From: Peribacillus faecalis
GTDB lineage: Bacteria; Bacillota; Bacilli; Bacillales; DSM-1321
Direction of reading: 5' to 3'
DNA: 64,000 nucleotides
Assembly: GCF_014712675.1 (NCBI RefSeq)
Contig: NZ_JACXSI010000011.1
Location: 29,945-93,944 of the forward strand
The notes beneath the pieces were generated by a model. The model worked only from the letters and a program-made list of their open reading frames with translations, did no database searches and was not told the origin of the DNA. Below, piece by piece: positions 35,349 to 44,863 of the stretch (position 1 is its first letter; each line of letters opens with the position of its first letter). The position numbers and the translations under genes are program-made.

Positions 35349-37205
35349 GTGAAAATACACATTGTCCAAAAAGGAGATACTCTGTGGAAAATTGCCCAGA
35401 AGTACGGCGTGCAATTTGAAGAGTTGAAACAAATCAATTCGCAGTTGAGTAATCCAGACATGATCATGCCTGGAATGAAGATTAAGGTGCCGAGTTCTGG
35501 GACTGCAAAGAATACACAAATGCAATCGAACACAAAAATCAATTTCGGCTCTAAAAAAGAAGCCCCTATTCCAGGTGTCACTGCCTCTCCAATCAAAGAA
35601 ATGCCAATGAAGGAGATGGTTTCACCCACACCTGCACAACCGGAACCGATGATGTTTGAGCAACAGCCGAAAGTTATTAAAGAACAGCCGATGCCAATGC
35701 CGCAACCTGCACCGGTAATACCGCAAATGCCTCAGCCAATTATTCCTGATGTCGATATTAATAATTATTACATGGTGAATATGTCAAATATGATGGTACA
35801 AAAGCCGCAGCAAATGCAGCCGCAGGCACCGCCAGTACAGAAGCAAGAACAGCCTGTGTCGCCGATGCCTGTACCGGAACCGGCTCCTGCGCCTGCGGCA
35901 AAGCCGATTGTTGCAGAGGAAGAAAAAGAAGAAGCGCCAGTACAAATACAGCCTTATCCGGTAATGGCTGAGGGATGTGTGCCGATTACGCCTGTTATGC
36001 CGGGTGCAGGATTCTGTCCGCCAGTGTATCCGATGCATCATCTGATGAATCAGCCAATGTATGGACCCGGACCGGTACAAATGCAGCCGATGATGCCTCA
36101 ACATCATCATTATCATGAAAGCTCCAGCTGGCATGAACCACAGATGGCATCATGGCAATACGGCGAGTATATGCCGGTAATGCATCAACAGCAGTGGGCG
36201 CCTTTTTATGGAGGAATGCCATATAATCCGGGAGTAAATATGCAGGCTCCAAATATGTCTCCTCATGGCATGCATCATCATGTCGAATCAAGTAGCAGTC
36301 ATCACCATGCAGCTCAAATGATACAGCCTACTTATTATCAAACAGCTCATGCGGGAACAGAAATGACCAATATGCCAATTATGGAAGAGGAAGAAGAAGA
36401 TTGCGGCTGCGGAGGCCCTAAATTTCCATCTGAAGCGGGAGGGGAGATGAATGCAGCTCCACAGCCGGCACAATATTATCAACCGCAAATGCAACAATGG
36501 GATCAATATCAAAAAGCGGAAAGTCATTCTCAGATGAATGATTCCCAGATGAATGATTCTCAGATGAACGCCGGTCAGTATGGGAGTGCGTATCAGCCGC
36601 AAATGAGCAATAATCAAGCGCCGATGGGCGGCAGCTCGAATAATATGTATCAACCGCCAATGGGAGAAAACCAGGCTAACATGTACCCTCCTCAAATGGG
36701 GATGAATACAGCAAGCATGTATCCTCCTCAAATGGGGATGAATACAGCAGGCATGTATCCTCCTCAAATGGGGATGAATACAGCAGGCATGTACTCTCCT
36801 CAAATGGGGATGAATACAGCAGGCATGTATCCTCCTCAAATGGAGATGAATACAGCAGGTACGAACTCTTCGCCAATGACAGGAGGCTCGGCAGACATGC
36901 AGCAGCCTCAAATGGGAGGAAACACAGCCAACATGTATTCTCTTCCAACGGGAAGCCAGCAGGCCGTTCCTCAGGCACAAAGTAATATGCCATATCAGAT
37001 GCCGATGCAGCCGTGGCCTCAAGGAATGCCACAGTCGCAAATGAACCCGAATCAACCAAACGTCTTTGTTCCGCATATGAACTATCCAGCGGGCAATCCT
37101 GCTCCGTTCTATGGTCAAGATGATTATGCGTCAGATATCGGTCAGATGAAAAATTATTCGGATGCTTTCGATCTGCCTAGATATGCAGATGAGAGCAATG
37201 AGTAG
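35349..37205 (+). CDS. safA: Spore coat assembly protein SafA
   Basis: A 618-residue morphogenetic protein. The N-terminal LysM domain (1-47; KIHIVQKGDTLWKIAQKYG and LSNPDMIMPGMKIKVP) matches B. subtilis SafA, which targets the cortex-coat interface and recruits inner coat proteins. The remainder is low-complexity, rich in Met, Pro, Gln, His and Tyr, with HHHYHESSSWHE and HHHVESSSSHHH clusters, a CGCGG motif, and a 12-residue tandem repeat. Gln and Lys residues suit transglutaminase cross-linking known for SafA. GTG 35349 lies after TAGGAGGGAAC. A CATAGTATA sequence at 35312-35320 resembles a sigma-K -10, a weak indication of late mother-cell expression. Confidence 0.93.
   Translation: MKIHIVQKGDTLWKIAQKYGVQFEELKQINSQLSNPDMIMPGMKIKVPSSGTAKNTQMQSNTKINFGSKKEAPIPGVTASPIKEMPMKEMVSPTPAQPEPMMFEQQPKVIKEQPMPMPQPAPVIPQMPQPIIPDVDINNYYMVNMSNMMVQKPQQMQPQAPPVQKQEQPVSPMPVPEPAPAPAAKPIVAEEEKEEAPVQIQPYPVMAEGCVPITPVMPGAGFCPPVYPMHHLMNQPMYGPGPVQMQPMMPQHHHYHESSSWHEPQMASWQYGEYMPVMHQQQWAPFYGGMPYNPGVNMQAPNMSPHGMHHHVESSSSHHHAAQMIQPTYYQTAHAGTEMTNMPIMEEEEEDCGCGGPKFPSEAGGEMNAAPQPAQYYQPQMQQWDQYQKAESHSQMNDSQMNDSQMNAGQYGSAYQPQMSNNQAPMGGSSNNMYQPPMGENQANMYPPQMGMNTASMYPPQMGMNTAGMYPPQMGMNTAGMYSPQMGMNTAGMYPPQMEMNTAGTNSSPMTGGSADMQQPQMGGNTANMYSLPTGSQQAVPQAQSNMPYQMPMQPWPQGMPQSQMNPNQPNVFVPHMNYPAGNPAPFYGQDDYASDIGQMKNYSDAFDLPRYADESNE
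36681..36860 (+). repeat. Tandem 36 bp repeats within safA (five copies)
   Basis: Five in-frame copies of a 36 bp unit (starts 36681, 36717, 36753, 36789, 36825) encode MYPPQMGMNTAG with minor changes (Ser for Gly in copy 1, SPQ for PPQ in copy 4, Glu for Gly in copy 5). Copies 2 and 3 are identical at DNA level, so copy number is likely variable. Related degenerate units flank the array, and a short DSQMN repeat lies near 36532-36570. Confidence 0.92.
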
Positions 37206-38154
37206 CAGACATTATAGCGGGATACGGCGTTTAGAAAGTCACGCTTCTGCCAGTTTAAGAAGAGCTGGAATTGATTTGAGAAAGCTGCAATCAATTAGAG
37301 AAAATGTAATGATTGCTCAGACAAGTGCCGGTAAATTCCTGTTGAAAGGCTTCAGTAACTCAAAAAGGCTGGAAAATCAAAGGAAATTAACAAAACTTTT
37401 GCGTGAGAATGGTTTTAGGAGAACATACCGCTTCATTGAGGAGCTTGAACCCTTTGTTTATGACGGCTATATATTTGCATGGATTGAATTCCTTCCTTCC
37501 TCCAGAAAAAAATTCTCTTATTCTTCAAGACATTCAAGGGAGGAAGGGTTGCATTTGCTTGAAGAGTTTCATAGGACAACGCAGAAATTTTATGATCGTA
37601 TTCCTGTTTCGCGCTTTAATCAATTAGATAAATGGAGAGACCGTTTCGATGAATTTGAAGATAATACCGGGGTTGTTAGGAAATACGTCTCAAATGATAT
37701 TATTCAAACTTGGTTAAAATGGGGGAAGCGTTCGCTAAAAGGACTTCGTAAGTACGAAAATGATCTGTATGCTGAACCGCTTTGCATAGTTCATGGAGAT
37801 GTGGCCCATCACAATTTTTTTTATAAAGAAGATGGAAGCCTATATTTAATAGACTTTGATTTAATAAGTAAAGCACCGCCTTTAATTGATTTTTTGCAAT
37901 ACAGTAACCGAATTATGCCGGACATCTCAGGAAGCGCCGAACTTTGGAGTTACGAGCAGCTGAGAAAATATAAAAATAATAAAGCTTTTCTTTACGCGCT
38001 TCTATTTCCGACAGATATTTTCAGGGAGTGGAACAGGTTAATCCGCGAGAATGATTTCCATAACAACAATTATCTCCATTCTGTTTGGCTGCTGACAGTT
38101 GAGGATTTTTCAAAGCGTATAAGAATGTATAAAGAAATAACGGATTTGCTTTAA
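37198..38154 (+). CDS. CotS/YsxE-family spore coat kinase-like protein
   Basis: A 318-residue protein of the aminoglycoside phosphotransferase/kinase-like fold. The catalytic loop CIVHGDVAHHNFFYKE (HGD with a following Asn) and YLIDFDLISKAPP (the DFD metal motif) are intact; the nucleotide-binding N-lobe is SAGKFLLKGFSNSKR. Relatives CotS, YsxE and YutH are spore-associated. ATG 37198 overlaps the end of safA by 8 nt, so the two are translationally coupled, suggesting action on the SafA layer. The substrate is unknown. Confidence 0.82.
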   Translation: MSSRHYSGIRRLESHASASLRRAGIDLRKLQSIRENVMIAQTSAGKFLLKGFSNSKRLENQRKLTKLLRENGFRRTYRFIEELEPFVYDGYIFAWIEFLPSSRKKFSYSSRHSREEGLHLLEEFHRTTQKFYDRIPVSRFNQLDKWRDRFDEFEDNTGVVRKYVSNDIIQTWLKWGKRSLKGLRKYENDLYAEPLCIVHGDVAHHNFFYKEDGSLYLIDFDLISKAPPLIDFLQYSNRIMPDISGSAELWSYEQLRKYKNNKAFLYALLFPTDIFREWNRLIRENDFHNNNYLHSVWLLTVEDFSKRIRMYKEITDLL

Positions 38155-38179
38155 TCTGAATAGAACACCCAGGAAATTA

Positions 38180-38236
38180 AAAGAGGCTGACTGGAAGTGA
38201 ATTTGTGCCAGATTCACTTTCAGTCAGCTTCTTTGT
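38180..38236 (+). terminator. Terminator after safA-kinase
   Basis: A long stem pairs AAGAGGCTGACTG-AAGTGAAT with ATTCACTT-CAGTCAGCTTCTT (about 20 bp) followed by TGTT. The T tract is modest but the stem is very stable. Confidence 0.8.
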
Positions 38237-38239
38237 TAA

Positions 38240-38268
38240 ATGAAAAAGGACCGGTGCCGGTTTTTCTT
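38240..38268 (+). repeat. Isolated family A border hairpin
   Basis: AAAAAGGACCGGTGCCGG followed by TTTTTCTT is the border hairpin of family A standing alone, with loop GTGC in place of GTGA. It directly follows the safA-kinase terminator, 60 bp upstream of bofC. Confidence 0.8.
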
Positions 38269-38326
38269 ATTGCATTTTGGGCAGACTATGACAATGAGAT
38301 GTAGAATGTATCCGTGAGGTGATAGC

Positions 38327-38839
38327 ATGCGCAAATTTATGATGGGACAAAAGCTATATTTATCTGCGGTGATTTGTATGGCGTGTTTATTCAATATACC
38401 TGTAGGTGTAAAGATTAGTCAGGCAGAGGAACTTGCAATCCCTATTTTCAAAGTAACACTACAAAGTATTTTTTTGGATGGCGAATTAACTGAAGAAATC
38501 GTCTTTAAAGAATCAGCTTCTCCGGAAGAAGTGATGCAGCAATATGCAGATTGGGAGCTTGTCAAGCAGACGGATAAGGAGCTTGTTTTTCAGAAGCGAA
38601 TTAATGATATATCTCCATTGCTGAAAACGAATGGTTACTTCGGATTAACGGAAGACGGGGTATTATCCATTTTTAACGGCAGACCTTCCGATTCGGATGT
38701 TATCCACTCATTTTTCCAAATCGATGTGGACATGCTTGAAGTAAAGAAGCAACAGGAGCTTGGTGATGGCATTAGAGTGAATGATAAAGACCAGTTTCAG
38801 GCTGTTCTTGAAACGTTTAAACCGTATAGGCAGCCATAG
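38327..38839 (+). CDS. bofC: Forespore regulator BofC
   Basis: A 170-residue exported protein with a signal peptide (about 1-35, ending near ISQAEE). In B. subtilis, BofC from the forespore holds back SpoIVB signalling and hence pro-sigma-K processing by SpoIVFB, whose gene is also in this window. The C-terminal BofC domain is recognisable (GYFGLTEDGVLSIFNGRP). The start is ATG 38327 after GAGGTGATAG. It lies upstream of ruvA as in B. subtilis. Confidence 0.88.
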   Translation: MRKFMMGQKLYLSAVICMACLFNIPVGVKISQAEELAIPIFKVTLQSIFLDGELTEEIVFKESASPEEVMQQYADWELVKQTDKELVFQKRINDISPLLKTNGYFGLTEDGVLSIFNGRPSDSDVIHSFFQIDVDMLEVKKQQELGDGIRVNDKDQFQAVLETFKPYRQP

Positions 38840-38937
38840 CACAAAAATAGGCGCAGAAAATACAACCGTTTGGCGACAGGGGCTTTCAGAATATCTGAAC
38901 AGTCCCTTTTCTATACAATGAAGTATATTATTAAGCG

Positions 38938-39142
38938 AAATCAAAGACCGGTGACGGTTTTTCTCTTTGTCCAACCTTACACCTGCCATGCTCGGTCCTA
39001 AGCCACCCCTCCCAAGAAACCAAAATCGGGTTTCTCGTGCGGTTTGTCTTAGTCCTGCCGCATGGCTCCTTTTTCATTGAGGTGGTGGCAAGGAGTTAAA
39101 TCAAAAATGAAAAAGGACCGGTGACGGTTTTTCTCGTTTTAC
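38938..39142 (+). repeat. Family A repeat, copy A4, with two border hairpins
   Basis: The element is bounded by border hairpins at about 38946-38964 and 39113-39132 (both ACCGGTGACGGT plus T run). Inside are CCAACCTTACACCTGCC, the outer CCATGC / GCATGG pair, CTAAG/CTTAG, and an inner AGAAACC/GGTTTCT hairpin. The family I and II hairpin modules are absent; this is the short version. It fills most of the gap between bofC and ruvA. Confidence 0.82.
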
Positions 39143-39202
39143 TCAACTTCTTAGATAAACTATGTTAAAATGATTAACAGTCAAAGATAGGAGCGAGAGA
39201 GT

Positions 39203-39808
39203 TTGTACGATTATATTAAAGGTACGGTAGAATTTATTGCGCCACAATACATCGTAGTAGAGAATGGTGGGATCGGGTATCGGATAATGACGCCTAATCC
39301 TTTTGTTTTTTCTGTGGACGGCAAAGTCCAAACAGTTTTCACCTTTCATTATGTGCGTGAGGATTTGGTGGCTTTATATGGTTTTAAAACAAGAGAAGAA
39401 AAAGGATTATTCGAGAAGCTGCTGAATGTGACGGGGATTGGTCCGAAAGGTGCATTGGCAATTTTGGCATCCGGTCAAGTACAGGCTGTCGTGCAGGCAA
39501 TCGAGAATGAGGATGAGAAGTTCCTGCTCAAATTCCCGGGAGTCGGCAAGAAAACAGCCCGCCAAATGATTCTTGACTTGAAAGGCAAGCTTGAAAATAT
39601 TGTTCCTGATTACTTCCCGAATCTGTTCAATGATGCATTGGAAACAACTGCTTTTGGAAATAATGAACAACTGGAAGAGGCAATGGAAGCACTGAAGGCT
39701 TTAGGCTATTCAGAACGGGAAATCGTGAAGGCGCGTAAAGTGCTCGAGAAAGAAAATAAAACGACAGAAGAATATATTAAAGCAGCACTGCAGTTGCTTT
39801 TGAAATAG
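39203..39808 (+). CDS. ruvA: Holliday junction branch migration protein RuvA
   Basis: A 201-residue DNA-binding subunit. It has the N-terminal OB fold ([20 protein letters not shown]), the helix-hairpin-helix pair ([35 protein letters not shown]) and a C-terminal domain that contacts RuvB. The start is TTG 39203 with GGAG 9 nt upstream. It tetramerises on four-way junctions and loads RuvB, encoded 12 bp downstream. Confidence 0.97.
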   Translation: MYDYIKGTVEFIAPQYIVVENGGIGYRIMTPNPFVFSVDGKVQTVFTFHYVREDLVALYGFKTREEKGLFEKLLNVTGIGPKGALAILASGQVQAVVQAIENEDEKFLLKFPGVGKKTARQMILDLKGKLENIVPDYFPNLFNDALETTAFGNNEQLEEAMEALKALGYSEREIVKARKVLEKENKTTEEYIKAALQLLLK

Positions 39809-39820
39809 GAGGTGGATAGT

Positions 39821-40819
39821 ATGGAAGAAAGAATCGTTCGATATGAAGCAGAATCAGAAGAAATAACTTTTGAGCAAACGTTGCGCCCGCAAAGCTTGAA
39901 GCACTATATCGGGCAAAGCAAGGTGAAGGAGAATTTGCAAGTCTTTATAGAGGCGGCAAAAATGCGTCAGGAAACGCTCGATCATGTTCTTCTTTACGGT
40001 CCCCCCGGCTTAGGTAAAACAACGCTGGCTACGATTATTGCCAACGAAATGGGTGTCAATATTAAAACGACATCCGGTCCGGCAATCGAGAGACCGGGTG
40101 ACTTGGCGGCTGTACTGGCGACATTGCAGCCGGGAGATGTGCTATTTATTGATGAAATACATCGTCTGCCAAGAGCAATCGAAGAAGTGTTATATCCGGC
40201 GATGGAGGATTTTTGCCTTGACATCGTGCTTGGGAAAGGTCCGGAAGCTAGAAGTGTCCGACTTGATTTACCGCCTTTCACATTAGTTGGTGCAACAACG
40301 CGAGCCGGGTCACTGAGTGCTCCGCTTCGAGACAGGTTCGGTGTTTTATGCAGATTGGAGTATTATACAGAAGATCAGCTGCAAAATATAGTTGTCAGAA
40401 CAGCTGAGATTTTGGAGACAGAGATGCATGAATCGGCAGCTCTGGAAATTGCTAGGCGCTCAAGGGGAACACCTCGTATCGCCAATCGCCTGCTCAGACG
40501 CGTTCGCGACTTTGCGCAAGTGAAGGGAACGGGAGAGATTACGATGGAGCTTGCCCAATACTCATTAGAGCTGATGCAGGTGGACCGTTTAGGTCTTGAC
40601 CATATCGATCATAAGCTGCTAAAAGGGATTATTGAGAAGTTCAAGGGTGGACCTGTCGGTGTCGAAACGATTGCTGCAAGCATCGGTGAAGAAGCCGCAA
40701 CGATTGAAGATGTGTATGAGCCATACTTACTGCAAATCGGTTTTCTGCAGCGGACCCCGAGGGGGCGAATGGCGACATACTCTGCTTATGAGCATTTCGG
40801 AATGGAGATGCCGCAATGA
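39821..40819 (+). CDS. ruvB: Holliday junction helicase motor RuvB
   Basis: A 332-residue AAA+ ATPase. It has Walker [10 protein letters not shown], Walker B LFIDEIHR, sensor 1 LVGATTRAG, the arginine finger region LRDRFG and the C-terminal winged helix ([19 protein letters not shown]). ATG 39821 is 8 nt after AGGAGG; GTG 39812 is part of the ribosome binding site. Its stop overlaps the next start (ATGA). Confidence 0.98.
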   Translation: MEERIVRYEAESEEITFEQTLRPQSLKHYIGQSKVKENLQVFIEAAKMRQETLDHVLLYGPPGLGKTTLATIIANEMGVNIKTTSGPAIERPGDLAAVLATLQPGDVLFIDEIHRLPRAIEEVLYPAMEDFCLDIVLGKGPEARSVRLDLPPFTLVGATTRAGSLSAPLRDRFGVLCRLEYYTEDQLQNIVVRTAEILETEMHESAALEIARRSRGTPRIANRLLRRVRDFAQVKGTGEITMELAQYSLELMQVDRLGLDHIDHKLLKGIIEKFKGGPVGVETIAASIGEEAATIEDVYEPYLLQIGFLQRTPRGRMATYSAYEHFGMEMPQ

Positions 40820-41022
40820 GTTCATTGCCGAAATTGTTGATGGTTGTCGGCGGCGTCATTTTTGTTTTAGGATTTCTCATGCAGTTTATCAAACTCGGTA
40901 AATTACCGGGTGATATTATCATCAAAAAAGAAAATGCAACATTTTATTTTCCGATAGTGACAAGTATCGTATTGAGTATACTAGTATCTGCAATACTGTT
41001 CATAATCGGCAAATTTCGTTAA
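40816..41022 (+). CDS. yrzS: DUF2905 family small membrane protein (YrzS)
   Basis: A 68-residue protein with two transmembrane helices flanking the conserved [19 protein letters not shown] segment that defines DUF2905. The function is unknown. Its ATG overlaps the ruvB stop by 4 nt and it lies between ruvB and queA, the same place as B. subtilis yrzS. Confidence 0.9.
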   Translation: MSSLPKLLMVVGGVIFVLGFLMQFIKLGKLPGDIIIKKENATFYFPIVTSIVLSILVSAILFIIGKFR

Positions 41023-41068
41023 AATAGGTAACGTTAGATTACAATAGGAAATTAGGAAGTGACATCAG

Positions 41069-42097
41069 GTGAAAGTCGATATATTTGACTTCTATTTACC
41101 GGAGGAGCGTATTGCGCAAACCCCTCTCGCAAATAGAGAAGAAAGCCGTTTAATGGTTTTAAATAAAGAAACAGGGGAAACGAGTGACCATATTTTTAAG
41201 GATATTTTGCAGTTCTTAAAACCGGGCGATTGTCTCGTTTTAAATGATACAAAGGTATTGCCTGCCCGTTTGTTCGGTATTAAAGAAGATACAGGAGCAA
41301 AAGTGGAATGTCTGCTTCTGAAGCAGGAAGAAGAAGATACGTGGGAAGTGCTTGTAAAGCCTGCCAAGCGTATAAAGGTTGGCACAACAATTGTCTTTGG
41401 TGATGGAGAGCTGAAAGCGACATGTACTGAAGAGCTTGAGCATGGAGGAAGAAAAATTAAATTCTCTTATGATGGCATTTTTTATGAAGTGCTTGAGGCG
41501 CTAGGTTCAATGCCGCTTCCTCCATATATTAAAGAGCAATTGGAAGAAAAGGATCGTTATCAGACAGTTTATGCTCGTGAAAGAGGATCAGCTGCCGCGC
41601 CGACTGCTGGATTGCATTTCACAAAACAATTGCTGGAAGATATCCGCAATATGGGTGTCAATATCGCGTTTATTACGCTTCATGTCGGGCTTGGTACGTT
41701 CCGTCCGGTAAGTGTCGATGATATCAACGAGCATGAGATGCACTCAGAATATTATCAGATGACAGAAGAGACAGCTGCCCTGTTGAATGAAACGAAGCAA
41801 AATGGCCGACGTATTATTTCAGTCGGAACAACTTCAACGAGAACGTTGGAAACCATCGCCTCGAAGCATGATGGCCAGTTCCGTGCAGAAAGCGGCTGGA
41901 CGGATATTTTCATTTATCCTGGCTATGAATTTAAAGCGATTAGTGGCATGATTACCAATTTCCACTTGCCGAAATCGACGCTAATCATGCTGATCAGCGC
42001 GCTTGCGGGCAGAGAAAATGTATTAGCCGCATATAATCAGGCTGTCGAGAAAAACTATCGATTCTTTAGTTTTGGCGACGCTATGCTGATTGTTTAA
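41069..42097 (+). CDS. queA: S-adenosylmethionine:tRNA ribosyltransferase-isomerase QueA
   Basis: A 342-residue enzyme that transfers ribose from SAM to preQ1 in tRNA, giving epoxyqueuosine. Conserved pieces are [14 protein letters not shown] at the start, [34 protein letters not shown] and [19 protein letters not shown]. The start is GTG 41069. It precedes tgt, the enzyme for the previous step in the same pathway. Confidence 0.97.
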   Translation: MKVDIFDFYLPEERIAQTPLANREESRLMVLNKETGETSDHIFKDILQFLKPGDCLVLNDTKVLPARLFGIKEDTGAKVECLLLKQEEEDTWEVLVKPAKRIKVGTTIVFGDGELKATCTEELEHGGRKIKFSYDGIFYEVLEALGSMPLPPYIKEQLEEKDRYQTVYARERGSAAAPTAGLHFTKQLLEDIRNMGVNIAFITLHVGLGTFRPVSVDDINEHEMHSEYYQMTEETAALLNETKQNGRRIISVGTTSTRTLETIASKHDGQFRAESGWTDIFIYPGYEFKAISGMITNFHLPKSTLIMLISALAGRENVLAAYNQAVEKNYRFFSFGDAMLIV

Positions 42098-42123
42098 GGT
42101 TTGTAAGAAGAAAGGAAGAATAA

Positions 42124-43266
<1,143 letters not shown>

Positions 43267-43296
43267 AAATAAACATCTTTGAAAGGAGTGAATGGA

Positions 43297-43572
43297 ATGG
43301 CTAATACATTAGCAACAATTGCACCTTTATTAGTAATGTTTGTCCTGTTTTATTTCCTATTGATCCGCCCACAGCAAAAACGCCAGAAAGCGGTTCAAAC
43401 AATGCAGAATGAATTGCAAAAAGGTGATAAGGTTATTACAATCGGCGGTCTTCATGGATTTGTCGATGCAATGGACGAAGGTACTGTCGTTATTAAATGT
43501 GGAGATGGAAGCCGTCTTACGTACGACCGTGCAGCGATCCGCGAAGTTGCTCAAAAAGCTTCAGCACAATAA
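43297..43572 (+). CDS. yajC: Preprotein translocase subunit YajC
   Basis: A 91-residue protein with one N-terminal transmembrane helix (about 5-25; MFVLFYFLLIRPQQKRQKAV) and a small cytoplasmic domain (GDKVITIGGLHGFVDAM). It associates with SecDF and YidC. ATG 43297 is 8 nt after GAAAGGAG. It ends the queA-tgt-yajC set; secDF follows about 3.4 kb later. Confidence 0.95.
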   Translation: MANTLATIAPLLVMFVLFYFLLIRPQQKRQKAVQTMQNELQKGDKVITIGGLHGFVDAMDEGTVVIKCGDGSRLTYDRAAIREVAQKASAQ

Positions 43573-43586
43573 TATCTGCATAATAA

Positions 43587-43634
43587 GGACGACTCAGCAG
43601 TGAAATTATTTCAGCTGCTGAGTCGTTTTTTATT
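43587..43634 (+). terminator. Terminator after yajC
   Basis: ACGACTCAGCAG pairs perfectly with CTGCTGAGTCGT (12 bp), followed by T6 and TATT. Confidence 0.92.
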
Positions 43635-43639
43635 GCACT

Positions 43640-43678
43640 AAAGAAAGCATATTTCTTTGAACTTAAATAGCTGTTTTT
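43640..43678 (+). repeat. Family A remnant
   Basis: AAGAAAGCATATTTC and GAACTTAAATAGCTGT match the start of the AGCTGTCTAACC module seen in full copies, but the rest has been lost. Only about 40 bp remain between the yajC terminator and the end of yrzE. Confidence 0.6.
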
Positions 43679-43680
43679 CT

Positions 43681-44064
43681 TTATTTCTGATTTCCCCCGG
43701 ATAAATTGACGCCGAGGACGCCTCCCATCATACAAACGAGAACATAACACAATGACTGAATCCATTCTTTTGCCGTGAAGGTTTGGTCGAATCCTAAGTA
43801 TTGAAACGCCAAAATGATAAGAGTATATAATAAGCCTGTGCCGCCTCCAAGCAGCAATCCTTGTCTTTTCCCTTTCCCTCCGGAAATTAAGCCCCCGATA
43901 AAAATAGAAATAAAAGAGAGAATAAGAATTAAATACGAAATCGATGATTCGGTTAACGATGTAAATCGTAATAATAGTGAAAAGAATAGGCTGAAAATGA
44001 TAGCGAATATAAAGATGCTCACAGTGCCATAAACAATGGCAGATCCCATTTTTCGTGTTTCCAT
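43681..44064 (-). CDS. yrzE: TIGR04086 family membrane protein (YrzE)
   Basis: A 127-residue protein with four predicted transmembrane helices and the conserved GGLISGGKGKRQGLLLGGGTGLLY loop region. The function is unknown. ATG 44064 has AAAGGAG 11 nt upstream. It is transcribed against yajC and divergently from the YetF-like gene, the same place and orientation as the B. subtilis homologue. Confidence 0.85.
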   Translation of the reverse strand: METRKMGSAIVYGTVSIFIFAIIFSLFFSLLLRFTSLTESSISYLILILSFISIFIGGLISGGKGKRQGLLLGGGTGLLYTLIILAFQYLGFDQTFTAKEWIQSLCYVLVCMMGGVLGVNLSGGNQK

Positions 44065-44209
44065 AATGTGCTATACTCCTTTCATTTTAAAGGCAATTAT
44101 TCTAGTACAAGCATATGAAAGGCTAACCGGGAATAGAACAAGGAAACATGTAATGATTGCCGGACTTGAGGTTATCCTAAAAGAAAAAGTGAAGGGCAAA
44201 TTTATTTAT

Positions 44210-44863
44210 ATGAATGAATTAATCATCATTATTTTTAGAACGATTTTTATGTATGCTTTGATTATTATCATTTTTCGGCTGATGGGAAAAAGAGAAATCG
44301 GGGAAATGAGTCTATTGGACTTAGGCGTATTTCTGATGCTTGCCGAACTTGCCGCTGTTGCCATTGAAGATATTAATGTAACTTTAATTGAAGCGATTGT
44401 GCCGATGGTATCGTTAATGATTATCCAAATAACGCTCGCAATCATCTCACTGAAAATACCTAAATTCCGCAAGCTGCTTGATGGAAAGCCGACTATCATC
44501 ATACACAACGGAAAAGTGGATGAGAAGGCTATGAAAACTCAGCGTTATAATTTCGATGATATGTTGTTGCAACTGAGGGAGCAAAACATATTTACTTTGT
44601 CAGAGGTTGACTATGCGATCCTGGAACCATCGGGGAAGTTATCCGTTTTAAAGAAAAGCACCGGTTCTGAGAAAGAGGCAACTATTATTCCGCTGCCTCT
44701 TATTTTGGATGGCATCATACAGGTCGACAACTTGCGGTACTTCGACATTCGTGAGGAATGGCTGGTTGAACAGCTTCGTCAAAATGGCTACCATGATTAT
44801 CGGAAAATCTCTTATTGCAGTTTATATCGAGGAGTTTTAACAATCGACCTGATAGATGAGTAA
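44210..44863 (+). CDS. yrbG: DUF421 membrane protein (YetF/YrbG family)
   Basis: A 217-residue protein with three N-terminal helices and a soluble C-terminal DUF421 domain. FRLMGKREIGEMSLLDLGVFLMLAE and KPTIIIHNGKVDEKAM with LRYFDIREEW are family signatures. Relatives affect spore germination or membrane properties, but the molecular role is unknown. ATG 44210 gives the usual N-terminus; the open frame extends to 44036, but that part overlaps yrzE on the other strand and has no family similarity. It converges with spoVB, with adjacent stops. Confidence 0.85.
   Translation: MNELIIIIFRTIFMYALIIIIFRLMGKREIGEMSLLDLGVFLMLAELAAVAIEDINVTLIEAIVPMVSLMIIQITLAIISLKIPKFRKLLDGKPTIIIHNGKVDEKAMKTQRYNFDDMLLQLREQNIFTLSEVDYAILEPSGKLSVLKKSTGSEKEATIIPLPLILDGIIQVDNLRYFDIREEWLVEQLRQNGYHDYRKISYCSLYRGVLTIDLIDE

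Noticed and set aside
36288-37118. Long minus-strand open frame (about 276 codons) opposite safA
   Set aside because: Its His/Arg/Cys-rich repeats mirror the safA tandem repeats on the other strand; no ribosome binding site or family.
44036-44209. N-terminal extension of the DUF421 protein
   Set aside because: The extra 58 residues overlap yrzE on the opposite strand, carry no family similarity, and the internal ATG gives the standard N-terminus.
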